Shown: in pieces, positions 51,571 to 60,300 of the stretch
Layout of the letters: each line of letters opens with the position of its first letter
How positions within the stretch are numbered: position 1 is the first letter of the stretch
Source: Phycisphaerae bacterium
GTDB lineage: Bacteria > Planctomycetota > Phycisphaerae > Phycisphaerales > SM1A02
Reading direction: 5' to 3'
Assembly (NCBI GenBank): GCA_016795035.1
Contig: JAEUIT010000036.1
Coordinates: 1-64,000 of the forward strand
Length of the DNA stretch: 64,000 nt
Made by a program: the position numbers and the translations under genes
The notes under the pieces: generated by a model
Seen by the model: the letters and a program-made list of their open reading frames with translations, nothing else
Told to the model about the DNA's origin: nothing
Database searches by the model: none

Positions 51571-52454
51571 ACGCTCACCTGCACGAGCGGCGTCACGACG
51601 AGGTCGGCGCCCCCCTGTCGCTTCAGGGCCGGGATGAGCTCGGCGAGCTGGTCGCGCCGCACCGCGGCCTTCACCGCGAAGCCGCGGCGGCCGGACAGCG
51701 GCGAAAGCGTCGGCTCGCGCATCGCCGGCAACGCGGAGAGGACGTCGGCGAGGCGCTCGGCATCGACGTTCAGTTCGAGCATGACGCGGCCGCGTGCGTC
51801 GAGCGCCGAGCGCAGGAGGAGGACCAGCGTGTCGACCGTCGCGCGACGGCCGGGATCGTTCCACGCGGCCCGGCTCACGTAGAGACGCGTGCTCGAGATG
51901 AGCACGTCCTCGACGATCGCGAGCCCGTTCGCCTCGAGCGTCGCGCCGGTTTGCGTCACGTCGAGGATGCAGTCGGCGTCGTCGGGCGGGAACACCTCGG
52001 TCGCGCCGAAACTCCGCACGAACGAGTCGCCCATGCACCGCCGTGCGATCCACTCCTGCGCGAGCCTCGGATACTCGCTCGCGACGAGAAGCGGCCGCTC
52101 GGGAAGGCGGCCGCGCTCGAGCAGCTCGCGCGGAGCTGCAACGACGAGGCGCACGGGGTCAAGGCCGGTGTCGAGGGCCTCGATCGGGCCGGACTCGGGG
52201 GCGGCGCCGACGAGCTCGCGCACCCAGTCCGCGCCCGCGAAGCCGGCGTCGCGCACGCCGAGCGCGAGCATCTCGACGATCGTCTGGGGCTTGAGGATCT
52301 TGGCGTCGACCGCTGGCAGCGGAACCCGCGGGCGATAGCCGCGGGCGCCGTGCCGCACGGGAATGCCGGCGTCGGCGAAGAGCGTGAGAATGGCCTCCTG
52401 CATGCGTCCCTTGGGAAGCGCGAGGCGGAGCGAGTCGGTCGGGAGAGGTGTCAT
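51567..52454 (-). CDS. hisG: ATP phosphoribosyltransferase, long (HisZ-independent) form
   Basis: First and feedback-controlled step of histidine synthesis. 295 residues, with LRLALPKGRMQEAI, GFAGADWVREL, the PRPP loop ILDVTQTGATLEANGLAIVE (about 52000-51900), and a C-terminal ACT-like regulatory domain (GRRGFAVKAAVRRDQLAELIPALKRQGG). The presence of that domain means HisZ is not needed. ATG 52454 is the first gene after the leader/terminator region. Confidence 0.95.
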   Translation of the reverse strand: MTPLPTDSLRLALPKGRMQEAILTLFADAGIPVRHGARGYRPRVPLPAVDAKILKPQTIVEMLALGVRDAGFAGADWVRELVGAAPESGPIEALDTGLDPVRLVVAAPRELLERGRLPERPLLVASEYPRLAQEWIARRCMGDSFVRSFGATEVFPPDDADCILDVTQTGATLEANGLAIVEDVLISSTRLYVSRAAWNDPGRRATVDTLVLLLRSALDARGRVMLELNVDAERLADVLSALPAMREPTLSPLSGRRGFAVKAAVRRDQLAELIPALKRQGGADLVVTPLVQVSV

Positions 52455-52507
52455 GGCGAGAGGCTCGGGAGAATGGCCTCGCACCGACGCGCATGCGGCA
52501 CAACGCA

Positions 52508-52533
52508 CGACGCCGGCTGCGGGGCCGGCGTCG
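52508..52533 (-). terminator. his attenuator terminator hairpin
   Basis: Perfect 10-bp stem CGACGCCGGC/GCCGGCGTCG with a 6-base loop, lying between the leader peptide stop and hisG. Its left arm can instead pair with GCCGG (52591-52595) and GTCG (52580-52583) upstream, forming an antiterminator. Downstream bases are TGCGTTGT, not a clean U-run. Confidence 0.7.
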
Positions 52534-52573
52534 GAAGGGTCGCGAGTTGTTCGTGGATCCGTCTCTGGATCCG

Positions 52574-52648
52574 TCAGCGCGACATCGTCACCGGCTCATG
52601 CGGGGCATGGCGATGACGATGATGGAGTTGGGCGCTGCGGGCGGTCAT
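52574..52648 (-). CDS. hisL: his operon leader peptide
   Basis: A 24-residue open frame with ATG at 52648 and stop at 52576-52574. Its centre reads HHRHRHAPH: five His in nine residues. It starts about 23 bases after the likely transcription start and precedes mutually exclusive hairpins. A ribosome stalled at the His codons would cover CATCGTCA (52614-52621), which otherwise pairs with TGACGATG (52583-52590), freeing the latter region for the antiterminator. The analogy is to enterobacterial HisL. It is not similar to HisL outside the His run. Confidence 0.75.
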   Translation of the reverse strand: MTARSAQLHHRHRHAPHEPVTMSR

Positions 52649-52677
52649 GACGAGTGTTTCAGGTCGGACGGGGCGGG

Positions 52678-52706
52678 AGTATGGTCGCGCCTCGGTGGCT
52701 CGTCAA
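52678..52706 (-). promoter_or_regulatory. his operon promoter
   Basis: On the minus strand TTGACG (52706-52701), exactly 17 bp, then CATACT (52683-52678). Five and four matches to the sigma-70 consensus. It lies just downstream of the sugar-permease stop at 52746, giving the his operon its own start. Confidence 0.7.
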
Positions 52707-52745
52707 GCGCGACATGCGAACTCGGACGAAAGCCGACGCGCCGTC

Positions 52746-53732
52746 TCATGCGTCCGCGAGACGGCGACCGACGCGCTCCAGGCCGCGCTGCGCCGCGACG
52801 AACGCGAGGATGAGCGCGCCGACGACGATGCGCGTCCACCACGAGCTCAGCGTGCCTTCGAACGTGATGATCGTCTGGATGAGCCCATAGATCAGGACGC
52901 CGATCAGCGTGCCCACCACCGAGCCGACGCCGCCGCGGAGGAGCGTGCCGCCGATGACGACCGCCGCGATCGCGTCGAGCTCGAGCCCCTTGCATGCGGT
53001 CGGGTCGCCCGCTTGCTGATAGAGGACGAAGACCACGCCCGCGAGCGCCGAAAGGAACCCCGAGATCGCGTAGACGGCGATCGTCGTTGCAGCCACCGGA
53101 AGCCCGAGCACGGTCGCTCCCTGGAGGTCGTCGCCGATCGCATAGACCCGGCGGCCGAACGGCGTCTGCCGCAGGACGAACCATGCGACGACGAACGTGA
53201 CCGCGCCGATCGAGACCGTGAGCGGGATCGTCGTCGACGTCTCGCCGAGCGGGAGCGCGATCGTGGCCGACTCGTTGAGCGTCGTCGCGACGAACGGATG
53301 CCGGATCGGCCGCGACTGCGGCTCGACCGCGAACGCCATGCCGCGGGCGAGAAACATGCCGGCGAGCGTGACGAGAAACGCCGGCAACGCGAAGCCGCGG
53401 ATGATCGCCCCCTGCAAGAGGCCGAACGCCGCGCCGAGCGCAAGCGCGATGGCGATCGCGATCCCGGGGTGCACGCCGCCGCGCTCGACGAGCGCCGCCA
53501 CGACGACGCCGGTGAACGCCATGACCGCGCCGACCGAGAGGTCGATGCCGCCCGAGAGGATGACGAAAGTCGCTCCGACGGCTGCAACGCCGAGAAACGC
53601 GTTGTCGACGAGGAGGTTGCGCACGACGGCGACCGACGCGAAGTGGTCGTAGCGGAGCGCCCCCGCCGCAAAGGCGGTGACGAGGACGATCGCCGCGACG
53701 AGGAGCGGCAGGTCCCGCGGCCGGAGCTTCAC
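52746..53732 (-). CDS. yjfF: ABC sugar permease, YjfF-like
   Basis: 328 residues with about eight to ten membrane segments. ILSGGIDLSVGAVMAFTGV and LELDAIAAVVIGGTLLRGGVG are the conserved loops of RbsC-type permeases. GTG 53732 overlaps the stop of the other permease. By gene order and content it corresponds to E. coli YjfF, one half of the membrane channel of the galactofuranose importer. Confidence 0.88.
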   Translation of the reverse strand: MKLRPRDLPLLVAAIVLVTAFAAGALRYDHFASVAVVRNLLVDNAFLGVAAVGATFVILSGGIDLSVGAVMAFTGVVVAALVERGGVHPGIAIAIALALGAAFGLLQGAIIRGFALPAFLVTLAGMFLARGMAFAVEPQSRPIRHPFVATTLNESATIALPLGETSTTIPLTVSIGAVTFVVAWFVLRQTPFGRRVYAIGDDLQGATVLGLPVAATTIAVYAISGFLSALAGVVFVLYQQAGDPTACKGLELDAIAAVVIGGTLLRGGVGSVVGTLIGVLIYGLIQTIITFEGTLSSWWTRIVVGALILAFVAAQRGLERVGRRLADA

Positions 53733-54781
53733 GGTCGCGCCTCCGTTCCGGGCCGGAGCCGCGCGCGGGCGCTCTCGAGGTGCCGCGAGCACGCGGCGCG
53801 AAACGTCGGCGACTGGAGGAGGCAGACGGCGAGGACGATCGCGGCCTTCGGCGCCGGCGCGATGTCCGCGGAGACGTCGAAGACGTACAGGACCTTCGTC
53901 AGCGTCTGCATCAGCATCGCGCCGATCACCGAGCCGAGGAGCGAGAAGCGTCCGCCGGTGAGGGCCGTGCCGCCGAGGACGACCGCGAGGATCGCGTCGA
54001 GCTCGAGGAGCTGTCCCGCGTTGTTCGCGTCGGCGGCGCGGATGTAGGCGCAGTCGATGAGGCCGGCGACGCCGGCGCACAGTCCGCACGCGGCGTAGGC
54101 GACAAGAAGCACGGGCCGCACCGGAATGCCCGAGAGTCGCGCGGCCCGCTCGTTCTCCCCCACCGCCTCGAGGAAGAGCCCGAATGCGGTGCGCCGCGTC
54201 CCGAGCCAGGCGAGCGCCGAGATGACCGCGAGCGCGCTCACCGTTGCAGGCAAGAGGAGGAGCGACGCGTTGCCGAGGAAGGCGACGGCGGGGTCGCGCA
54301 CCGTCACGATCTGGCCGTCGGTGATGAGTTGGGCGATGCCGCGCCCTGCGACCATCAGGACGAGCGTCGCGACGATCGGCTGGAGTCGGAGGAACGTGAC
54401 GAGCGAGCCGTTCCAGAGGCCGGCGAGCAGCGCGGCGCCGAGCGCGCCCGCCATCGCGATCGGCCACGCGACCCCCTTCTGCGACACGAGCGTGGCCACG
54501 ATGGCTGACGCGATCGCGACGACGGCGCCGACCGAGAGGTCGACGCCGCGCGTGGCGATCACGAGCGTCATGCCGATCGCGACGATCGCCACTTTCGAGC
54601 CGTGGTTCAGGATGTCGATCGGGGTGCCGTAGAGTCGGCCGTCGCGCATCTCGACCGACAGGAAGCCGGGGGAGCCGACGGCGCCTGCAACGAGGAGCGC
54701 CGCGAGGGCGACGAGCGCCCAGGTCGCGGGCGCGCGAAGGACGCGCGCCATGCCTCTCGGGTCGCTGGCCGCGTCAGTCAC
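53729..54781 (-). CDS. ytfT: ABC sugar permease, YtfT-like
   Basis: 350 residues, polytopic. VIATRGVDLSVGAVVAIASAI and LELDAILAVVLGGTALTGGRFS are the paired signature loops. The GTG at 54781 overlaps the ATPase stop by 8 bp; an internal ATG at 54751 is also possible. It forms a heterodimer with the downstream YjfF-like permease in the family model. Confidence 0.88.
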   Translation of the reverse strand: MTDAASDPRGMARVLRAPATWALVALAALLVAGAVGSPGFLSVEMRDGRLYGTPIDILNHGSKVAIVAIGMTLVIATRGVDLSVGAVVAIASAIVATLVSQKGVAWPIAMAGALGAALLAGLWNGSLVTFLRLQPIVATLVLMVAGRGIAQLITDGQIVTVRDPAVAFLGNASLLLLPATVSALAVISALAWLGTRRTAFGLFLEAVGENERAARLSGIPVRPVLLVAYAACGLCAGVAGLIDCAYIRAADANNAGQLLELDAILAVVLGGTALTGGRFSLLGSVIGAMLMQTLTKVLYVFDVSADIAPAPKAAIVLAVCLLQSPTFRAACSRHLESARARLRPGTEARP

Positions 54782-56288
54782 GCGCGCCGCCTTCCGGGGC
54801 CGCCGCGACGGCCGCGAGCATCGCCGAGGGGTCGACGTCGGCGCCACGCAGTTGGGCGACCGAGCGGCGGTCGCGGAGGACGACGACGCGGCCGCAGGCC
54901 GCCGCCAGCTCCTCCAACTCCGAGCTCACGAAGACGACCGCGAGCCCCTTCTCGCGGAGCGACGCCACGAGCGCGAGCACATCGGCCTTCGCACCGATGT
55001 CGATCCCGCGGGTGGGTTCGTCGAGGAGGAGGACGCGCGGATCGGTCGCGAGCCAGCGCGCGAGGAGCACCTTCTGCTGATTGCCGCCTGAGAGGCGCGC
55101 GATGGGCGTCGACGCGCTTGGCGCCTTGATGCGGAGGGACGCGATGAGGCGGTCGGCGAGCGCCGCCGCCTCGCGCCGTCCGACCCGGCGCAGGATCCCA
55201 CGCTGTGCCTGCAACGCGGTGATGAGATTGTCGCGCACCGAGAGCGACGGAAGGATTCCGTCGCCGCGGCGATCCTCGGAGAGGAACGCGAGGCCGAGGC
55301 GCATCGCGGCGCCGGGCGATCGGATCGAATGGCGCCGGCCCGAGACCTCGATCGCGCCCTCGTCGATCGGATCGGCCCCGAAGAGGGCGCGCAGGGTCTC
55401 GCTGCGGCCCGAGCCGAGAAGTCCGGCGAGCCCCACGGCTTCGCCCGCCGCCACGTCGAGATCGACGCCGTCGAGCGCGCCGCGGCGGCGCAGGCCCCGC
55501 GCGGACAGCGCGGCGGCGCGCGGCCGCTCGGCCTCCGAGCTCGCGCGTGCGGCGGCTGGCGCGATCGCCCGACCGACCATCATGGCGACGAGCTCCGCAC
55601 GCGGCAGCGACGCCGCGAGCGCCGCTCCGACGAGGCGACCGTCGCGCAGCACCGCGATGCGGTCGGCGATCGCATAAACCTGGTCGAGGAAGTGCGTGAC
55701 GACCACGATCCCGAGACCTTCGCCCCGGAGCCGCCGCAACGTCGAGAAGAGGCGCTCGACCTCGTCGCGGTCGAGGCTCGAGGTCGGCTCGTCGAGGATC
55801 AGCGTGCGCGCCTCGATGTCGAGGGCGCGGGCGATCGCCACGAGCTGACGGATCGCGAGCGGCAACGTGGAGACCTCGCGGCGCACGTCAAGCGCGAGGC
55901 CGAGTCGGGCGAGCGCCGCATTCGCCCGTTCGCGCACACGGCGCCAGCGGATCGAGCCGCCGAGCAGCCAATTCCGCCGAGGCTCGCGGCCGAGGCAGAT
56001 GTTCTCGGCGACGGTCGCGTGCGGGATGAGATGCACCTCCTGGTGCACCGTGCTCACGCCGAGCGCTTCGGCGTCGCGCGGCGAGCGGAGCGTGATCGGC
56101 CGGCCGTCGCGCTCGATCGTGCCGGCGTCGGGCCGATGGAGTCCGGTGAGGCACTTGATCAGCGTGCTCTTGCCGGCGCCGTTCTCGCCCATCAGGCCTA
56201 ACACTTCGCCGGGCCGGATCTCGAGGTCGACCGAGTCGAGCGCGAGCACCGGGCCGAATCGCTTGCGAAGTCCGCGGGCGGCGAGCAT
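54774..56288 (-). CDS. ytfR: sugar ABC transporter ATPase, YtfR-like (two ABC domains)
   Basis: 504 residues. The first domain has GENGAGKSTLIK and LILDEPTSSLDRDEVERLF. The second has a degenerate P-loop GSGRSETLRALF, the signature SGGNQQKVLLARWLA and LLLDEPTRGIDIGAKADV, the normal pattern of RbsA/YtfR ATPases. It is encoded between the binding protein and the permeases, 18 bp after the former. The first-domain signature segment carries an iterated-motif variant (55861) in STLPLAIRQ. Confidence 0.9.
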   Translation of the reverse strand: MLAARGLRKRFGPVLALDSVDLEIRPGEVLGLMGENGAGKSTLIKCLTGLHRPDAGTIERDGRPITLRSPRDAEALGVSTVHQEVHLIPHATVAENICLGREPRRNWLLGGSIRWRRVRERANAALARLGLALDVRREVSTLPLAIRQLVAIARALDIEARTLILDEPTSSLDRDEVERLFSTLRRLRGEGLGIVVVTHFLDQVYAIADRIAVLRDGRLVGAALAASLPRAELVAMMVGRAIAPAAARASSEAERPRAAALSARGLRRRGALDGVDLDVAAGEAVGLAGLLGSGRSETLRALFGADPIDEGAIEVSGRRHSIRSPGAAMRLGLAFLSEDRRGDGILPSLSVRDNLITALQAQRGILRRVGRREAAALADRLIASLRIKAPSASTPIARLSGGNQQKVLLARWLATDPRVLLLDEPTRGIDIGAKADVLALVASLREKGLAVVFVSSELEELAAACGRVVVLRDRRSVAQLRGADVDPSAMLAAVAAAPEGGARD

Positions 56289-56306
56289 GTGGCGTTGGCG
56301 CGCCGG

Positions 56307-57287
56307 TCAGTAGACGCGCGTCTTCACGTCTTCGGCGGCCGTCTTCTGCGTGTAGACCTTCGCGGGAGTGACGATGCGGCGCTCGACCGGCTTCTTCGCC
56401 GCGATCGCCTCGACCGCGTCGAAGAGTTGCGGCCCGAGCAGCGGGTTGCACTCCACGGTGCAGTTGAGGTCGCCCGCGACCATCGCCTCGAAGGCGGCCT
56501 TCACCGCGTCGATCGACACGATGACGATGTCCTTGCCCGGCGTCCGGCCGGCCTCCTTGATCGCCTCGATCGCGCCGATCGCCATGTCGTCGTTGTGGGC
56601 GTAGAGCGCCGTGATCGAAGCGCCCTCGGGGCTCTTGAGGAAGGTCTCCATCACTTCGCGTCCCTTCGCGCGGGTGAATTCGCCCGACTGGGACTTGATG
56701 ATCTTCATGTCGGGCTTCGTCGCGAGAACCTCCTCGAAGCCCTTCTTCCGATCGATCGCGGGCGCGGAGCCGGGAGTTCCCTGAAGCTCGACGATCGTCG
56801 CCTTCCCGCCGGTCGCCTCGGCGAGCCAGAGCGCCGCCTGCCGCCCCTCCTCGACGAAGTCCGCGCCGATGAACGTGACGAAGAGCGAGTCGTCGCTCAC
56901 GTCGACGGCGCGGTCGGTCAGGACGACGGGAATCCCCGCGGCCTTGATCTCCTTGAGGACCGGCTCCCAGCCGGTCTCGACGACCGGCGAGAACGCGATG
57001 ACGTCGACCTTCTGGGCGATGAAGTTGCGCAGCGCCTTATTCTGATTCTCCTGCTTCTGCTGCGCGTCGCTGAAGACGAGCTCGATCCCCCGCTTCTCCG
57101 CCTCGCGCTTGATCGAGTCGCTGTTCGCCTTGCGCCAATCGCTTTCGGCGCCGATCTGGGCGAAACCGACGCGAAGTTTCGGCGTTGCAGCCGGAGCGGA
57201 CGACTCGGGCTTGCCGCAGCCCGAGACGAGCATCACGGCAGGCAGGAGCGCGGCGGCGAGAAGCGATCGGCGGGCGAAGCGGTGCAT
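56307..57287 (-). CDS. ytfQ: furanose-binding lipoprotein, YtfQ-like
   Basis: 326 residues. Lipobox MLVSGC at about residue 20-25. The mature protein starts KLRVGFAQIGAESDWRKANS and closely follows YtfQ in SDAQQKQENQNKALRNFIAQ, SPVVETGWEPVLKEIKAAGI, TIVELQGTPGSAPAIDRKKG, IIKSQSGEFTRAKGREVME and YAHNDDMAIGAIEAIKEAG. E. coli YtfQ binds galactofuranose. Next to arabinofuranosidases the ligand may be L-arabinofuranose or Galf; this is inference. It lies 16 bp downstream of the fusion glycosidase gene. Confidence 0.92.
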   Translation of the reverse strand: MHRFARRSLLAAALLPAVMLVSGCGKPESSAPAATPKLRVGFAQIGAESDWRKANSDSIKREAEKRGIELVFSDAQQKQENQNKALRNFIAQKVDVIAFSPVVETGWEPVLKEIKAAGIPVVLTDRAVDVSDDSLFVTFIGADFVEEGRQAALWLAEATGGKATIVELQGTPGSAPAIDRKKGFEEVLATKPDMKIIKSQSGEFTRAKGREVMETFLKSPEGASITALYAHNDDMAIGAIEAIKEAGRTPGKDIVIVSIDAVKAAFEAMVAGDLNCTVECNPLLGPQLFDAVEAIAAKKPVERRIVTPAKVYTQKTAAEDVKTRVY

Positions 57288-57302
57288 GGGGTGTGACTCT
57301 CG

Positions 57303-60300
57303 TTAGCGGGCGGCGGGAACGGCGGGAAAAGCGTACAGCGTGACGCTCAGGGGCGCGAGGGTGACGGTGTCGCCGGGCGCCGGAACGGCCGACTCGGCGA
57401 TGACGATAGGTCGGGCGCCGTCGGGGTCGTTGAAGGCCATCGGGTCGGGGTGCGCGATCTCATAGCGCGTGCCGCCGGCGCCGAGCGTCGCGCCGGCGAT
57501 CGCGAACTTCACCGTTGCAGCCTCGCGGCTCGGATTGACGAACGCGACCGTAAGCACGGTGCGGTCGTCGTTCCAGGCGGCGAGCGCGTCGATCGAGCCC
57601 TCGACCGCCGTCGCGCAGGGAATCGTGCCGAAGTGCCGGCGGTAGAGCTTGAGGACGAGGCCGGTCGACTCGAGCGCCGCGTTCGTCTTCGACGTCTTGA
57701 TCGCGCCGATCACGTTCACGGTCTGCGCGTAATTCGCCATGAAGAAGAGGTCGCTGTTGCGGCCGAACTCGTGGAGCGCCGCGGCGCAGCCGAGGGCGTC
57801 CTTCATGAAGTAGCGCGTGCCGAGCTCGCCGAACGGCGTCGGGCCGTACCAGTAGTTCCACTCGTCCTGCACGATCCGGATGTCGCGGCCCTTGAGCGAC
57901 GGCAGTTCGCGGCGGTAGGCGCGATGGGCGTCGGCGATCGCACGGAGCGAGTTCGGGGCTTGCCGCACGTGGGCAAGGACGCCCGGACGGTCCTGCCAGT
58001 AGACGTGCTCCGACATCGAGTCCATGCGATCGGCGCAGTCGCGCAGCATCGTGCGCGACCAGTCGCCGACGGCGCCGACGGCGATGACGTGGATCGAGGG
58101 GTCGACCGCGCGGAGCGCGTCGACGAACGCGTTGTGGCGCTTCACGTACTCGCCTAACGGGACGTTGCCGAGTTGCCACGAGCCGTACATCTCGTTGCCG
58201 ATGCCCCAGAATCGGACCTTCCACGGCTCGACGCGTCCGTTCGCCGCGCGCTTCGCCCCCATCGGCGTGGTCGGCGCGCCGTTCACGTACTCGAGCTCGG
58301 CGACGGCGTTCTCGACGCTGCCGAGTCCCGTGTTCACCGCGATGTAGGGTTCGGTGCCGAGGAGGTCGCAGAGGTCGAGGAACTCGTGCAGGCCGACGTC
58401 GTTGTGCTCGATGCCTTGCCACGCCGGATTCTTCCGCGGCGGCCGGCGGTCGCGCTCGCCGACGCCGTCGCGCCAGTCGTAGCCCGACACGAAGTTGCCG
58501 CCCGGCCAGCGATAGACGGGCGCGTCAAGCTCCTTCAGGAGCGCGAGCGTGTCGGCGCGGAAGCCGCGGACGTTCGACGCGGGCATGAGGCTCGCGGTGC
58601 CGACGCGGAAGGTTCCCCGGGCCGGACCGACGATCCGCAGCGAGGCGTTCACGCTCGCGCGCACCGGCTGCAACGTGAAGTCAACCTTCGTGAACGCGTT
58701 CTTCTCCGTTGCAGCTGTCGTCGGCGCGGCGAGCGGAGTGCCGTCCCGGTCGACGAGGGCGATCGTCACGGGACCGTCGCCCTTGATCCATGCATGTCCG
58801 ACGTACCGCTCGTCGGTCTCGATCGCGAGGCCCGACTGCACGAGGCCGCCGGGCTCGCCGCCGACCGTGACGACCGGCGTGTGCACGCCGACGAACGGGT
58901 CGGTCGTGTCCATCGCGACGGTCGCGCCGCCGAACGTGCGCCACGGCGACTCCGCGTTGCCGACCGGATCGTGGAACTTGCGATCCTCGAGCATCTCGGC
59001 CCAGATGCCGCCGTAGATGCAGCGGCCGAGATGCTCGATGAATTGGCCGTAGACGTACTTCGAGATGGGCTCGCGCACGGCGGCGGCGTCGATCGTGACG
59101 GAGGGCGCCGGTGCCTCGCCTTCCTTGAGGAGGTCGAGGCGCACGTCGTCGAACATTGCGCTTCCGGTCGCGAGGCCCCAGCCGCCGAAGAGGCAATTCA
59201 CCGTGATCGCGTCGTTGTCGTTTGTATCGAAATCGACCGCGAGCTCGGTCCAGTCCTTCGTTCCGGTGACGGCGTCGGTGCGCACCGGCAGGCCGTGCAG
59301 GTTGAAGAGGACGCCCGCCGCGCCGCCGATCGGCGTCACGTCCGTCGCCTTTACCCACCCGCTGAGCCGGTAGCGCGAGTGCGGCTTCACCGCGACCGTC
59401 TGCGACCATGCGGCGTCGGCGCCTTTCGAGGACCGGATGCCCGCGCCCATGCCGTCGCGGCCGGGAAGGTCCCCGTCGAACGTCGGGCCGTCGCGATCGT
59501 TCGTCGCCCACACCGAGCGCGACCAGAGCTCCGGCCCGTTCGGTCCCGCGTGCGCGAAGTCGCCGTTCTGGATGACGTTGAGGTCGGGCGCGACGACGAC
59601 GGCGTCGGCATTGAAGATGCGATCGATCTCCTCGTTGCCGTTGACGCGCCACTCGTGGATCCCGCCCGCCCAGCCGTCCTGCGAGGTCACGACGAGCCGC
59701 AGCGCGTCGACCGTGATCTGCTCGAACTCGCAGCGGTTGTAGCGGTCGCCTTCGACCGTGAAGCCGCTGGGATCCTCGATCGGCGACCAGGCGCCGTCGC
59801 GCTTCTTCTCGAGCGTCCACGACTTCGGCAGCCGGCACTCGCCGCGGCCGGTGTCGTCGAACCAATAGACCTCGACGCTGCGCACGGTGGTCGGCTCGTC
59901 GAACTCGTAGGTGATCGTCTCGGTGGTGCCCTTCTTCGGCCACCAATGCAGGAAGGGATGCTCGTGGTCGCCGGACGAGCTCGGCTCGAGCTGATCGTTC
60001 AGCGCCTGCACGTCGCCGCCGAACGAGGTCGACGCTTTCGCGCGCCGCGCGATCGTCGGAGCCGGCGCGGGCTTCGCCGCCTGCGGCTCGACCGCGAGCC
60101 AGACGGCCATCGGCGTCGGACCTCGATTCGCCCAGAAGGCATACGGGATCGCCGACGCCTGCAACGCGGAGCCGAGCGTGACGCTGCCGTCGAGCTGGCG
60201 CTCCGCGGGTCGGACCGAGCCCACCAGGGTCGTCGCGTTGCCGAGCGCCGCGACGGGCGCGCCGGGCGTCCACGGCGCGGCGAGGTCGGTCACCGCGGCG

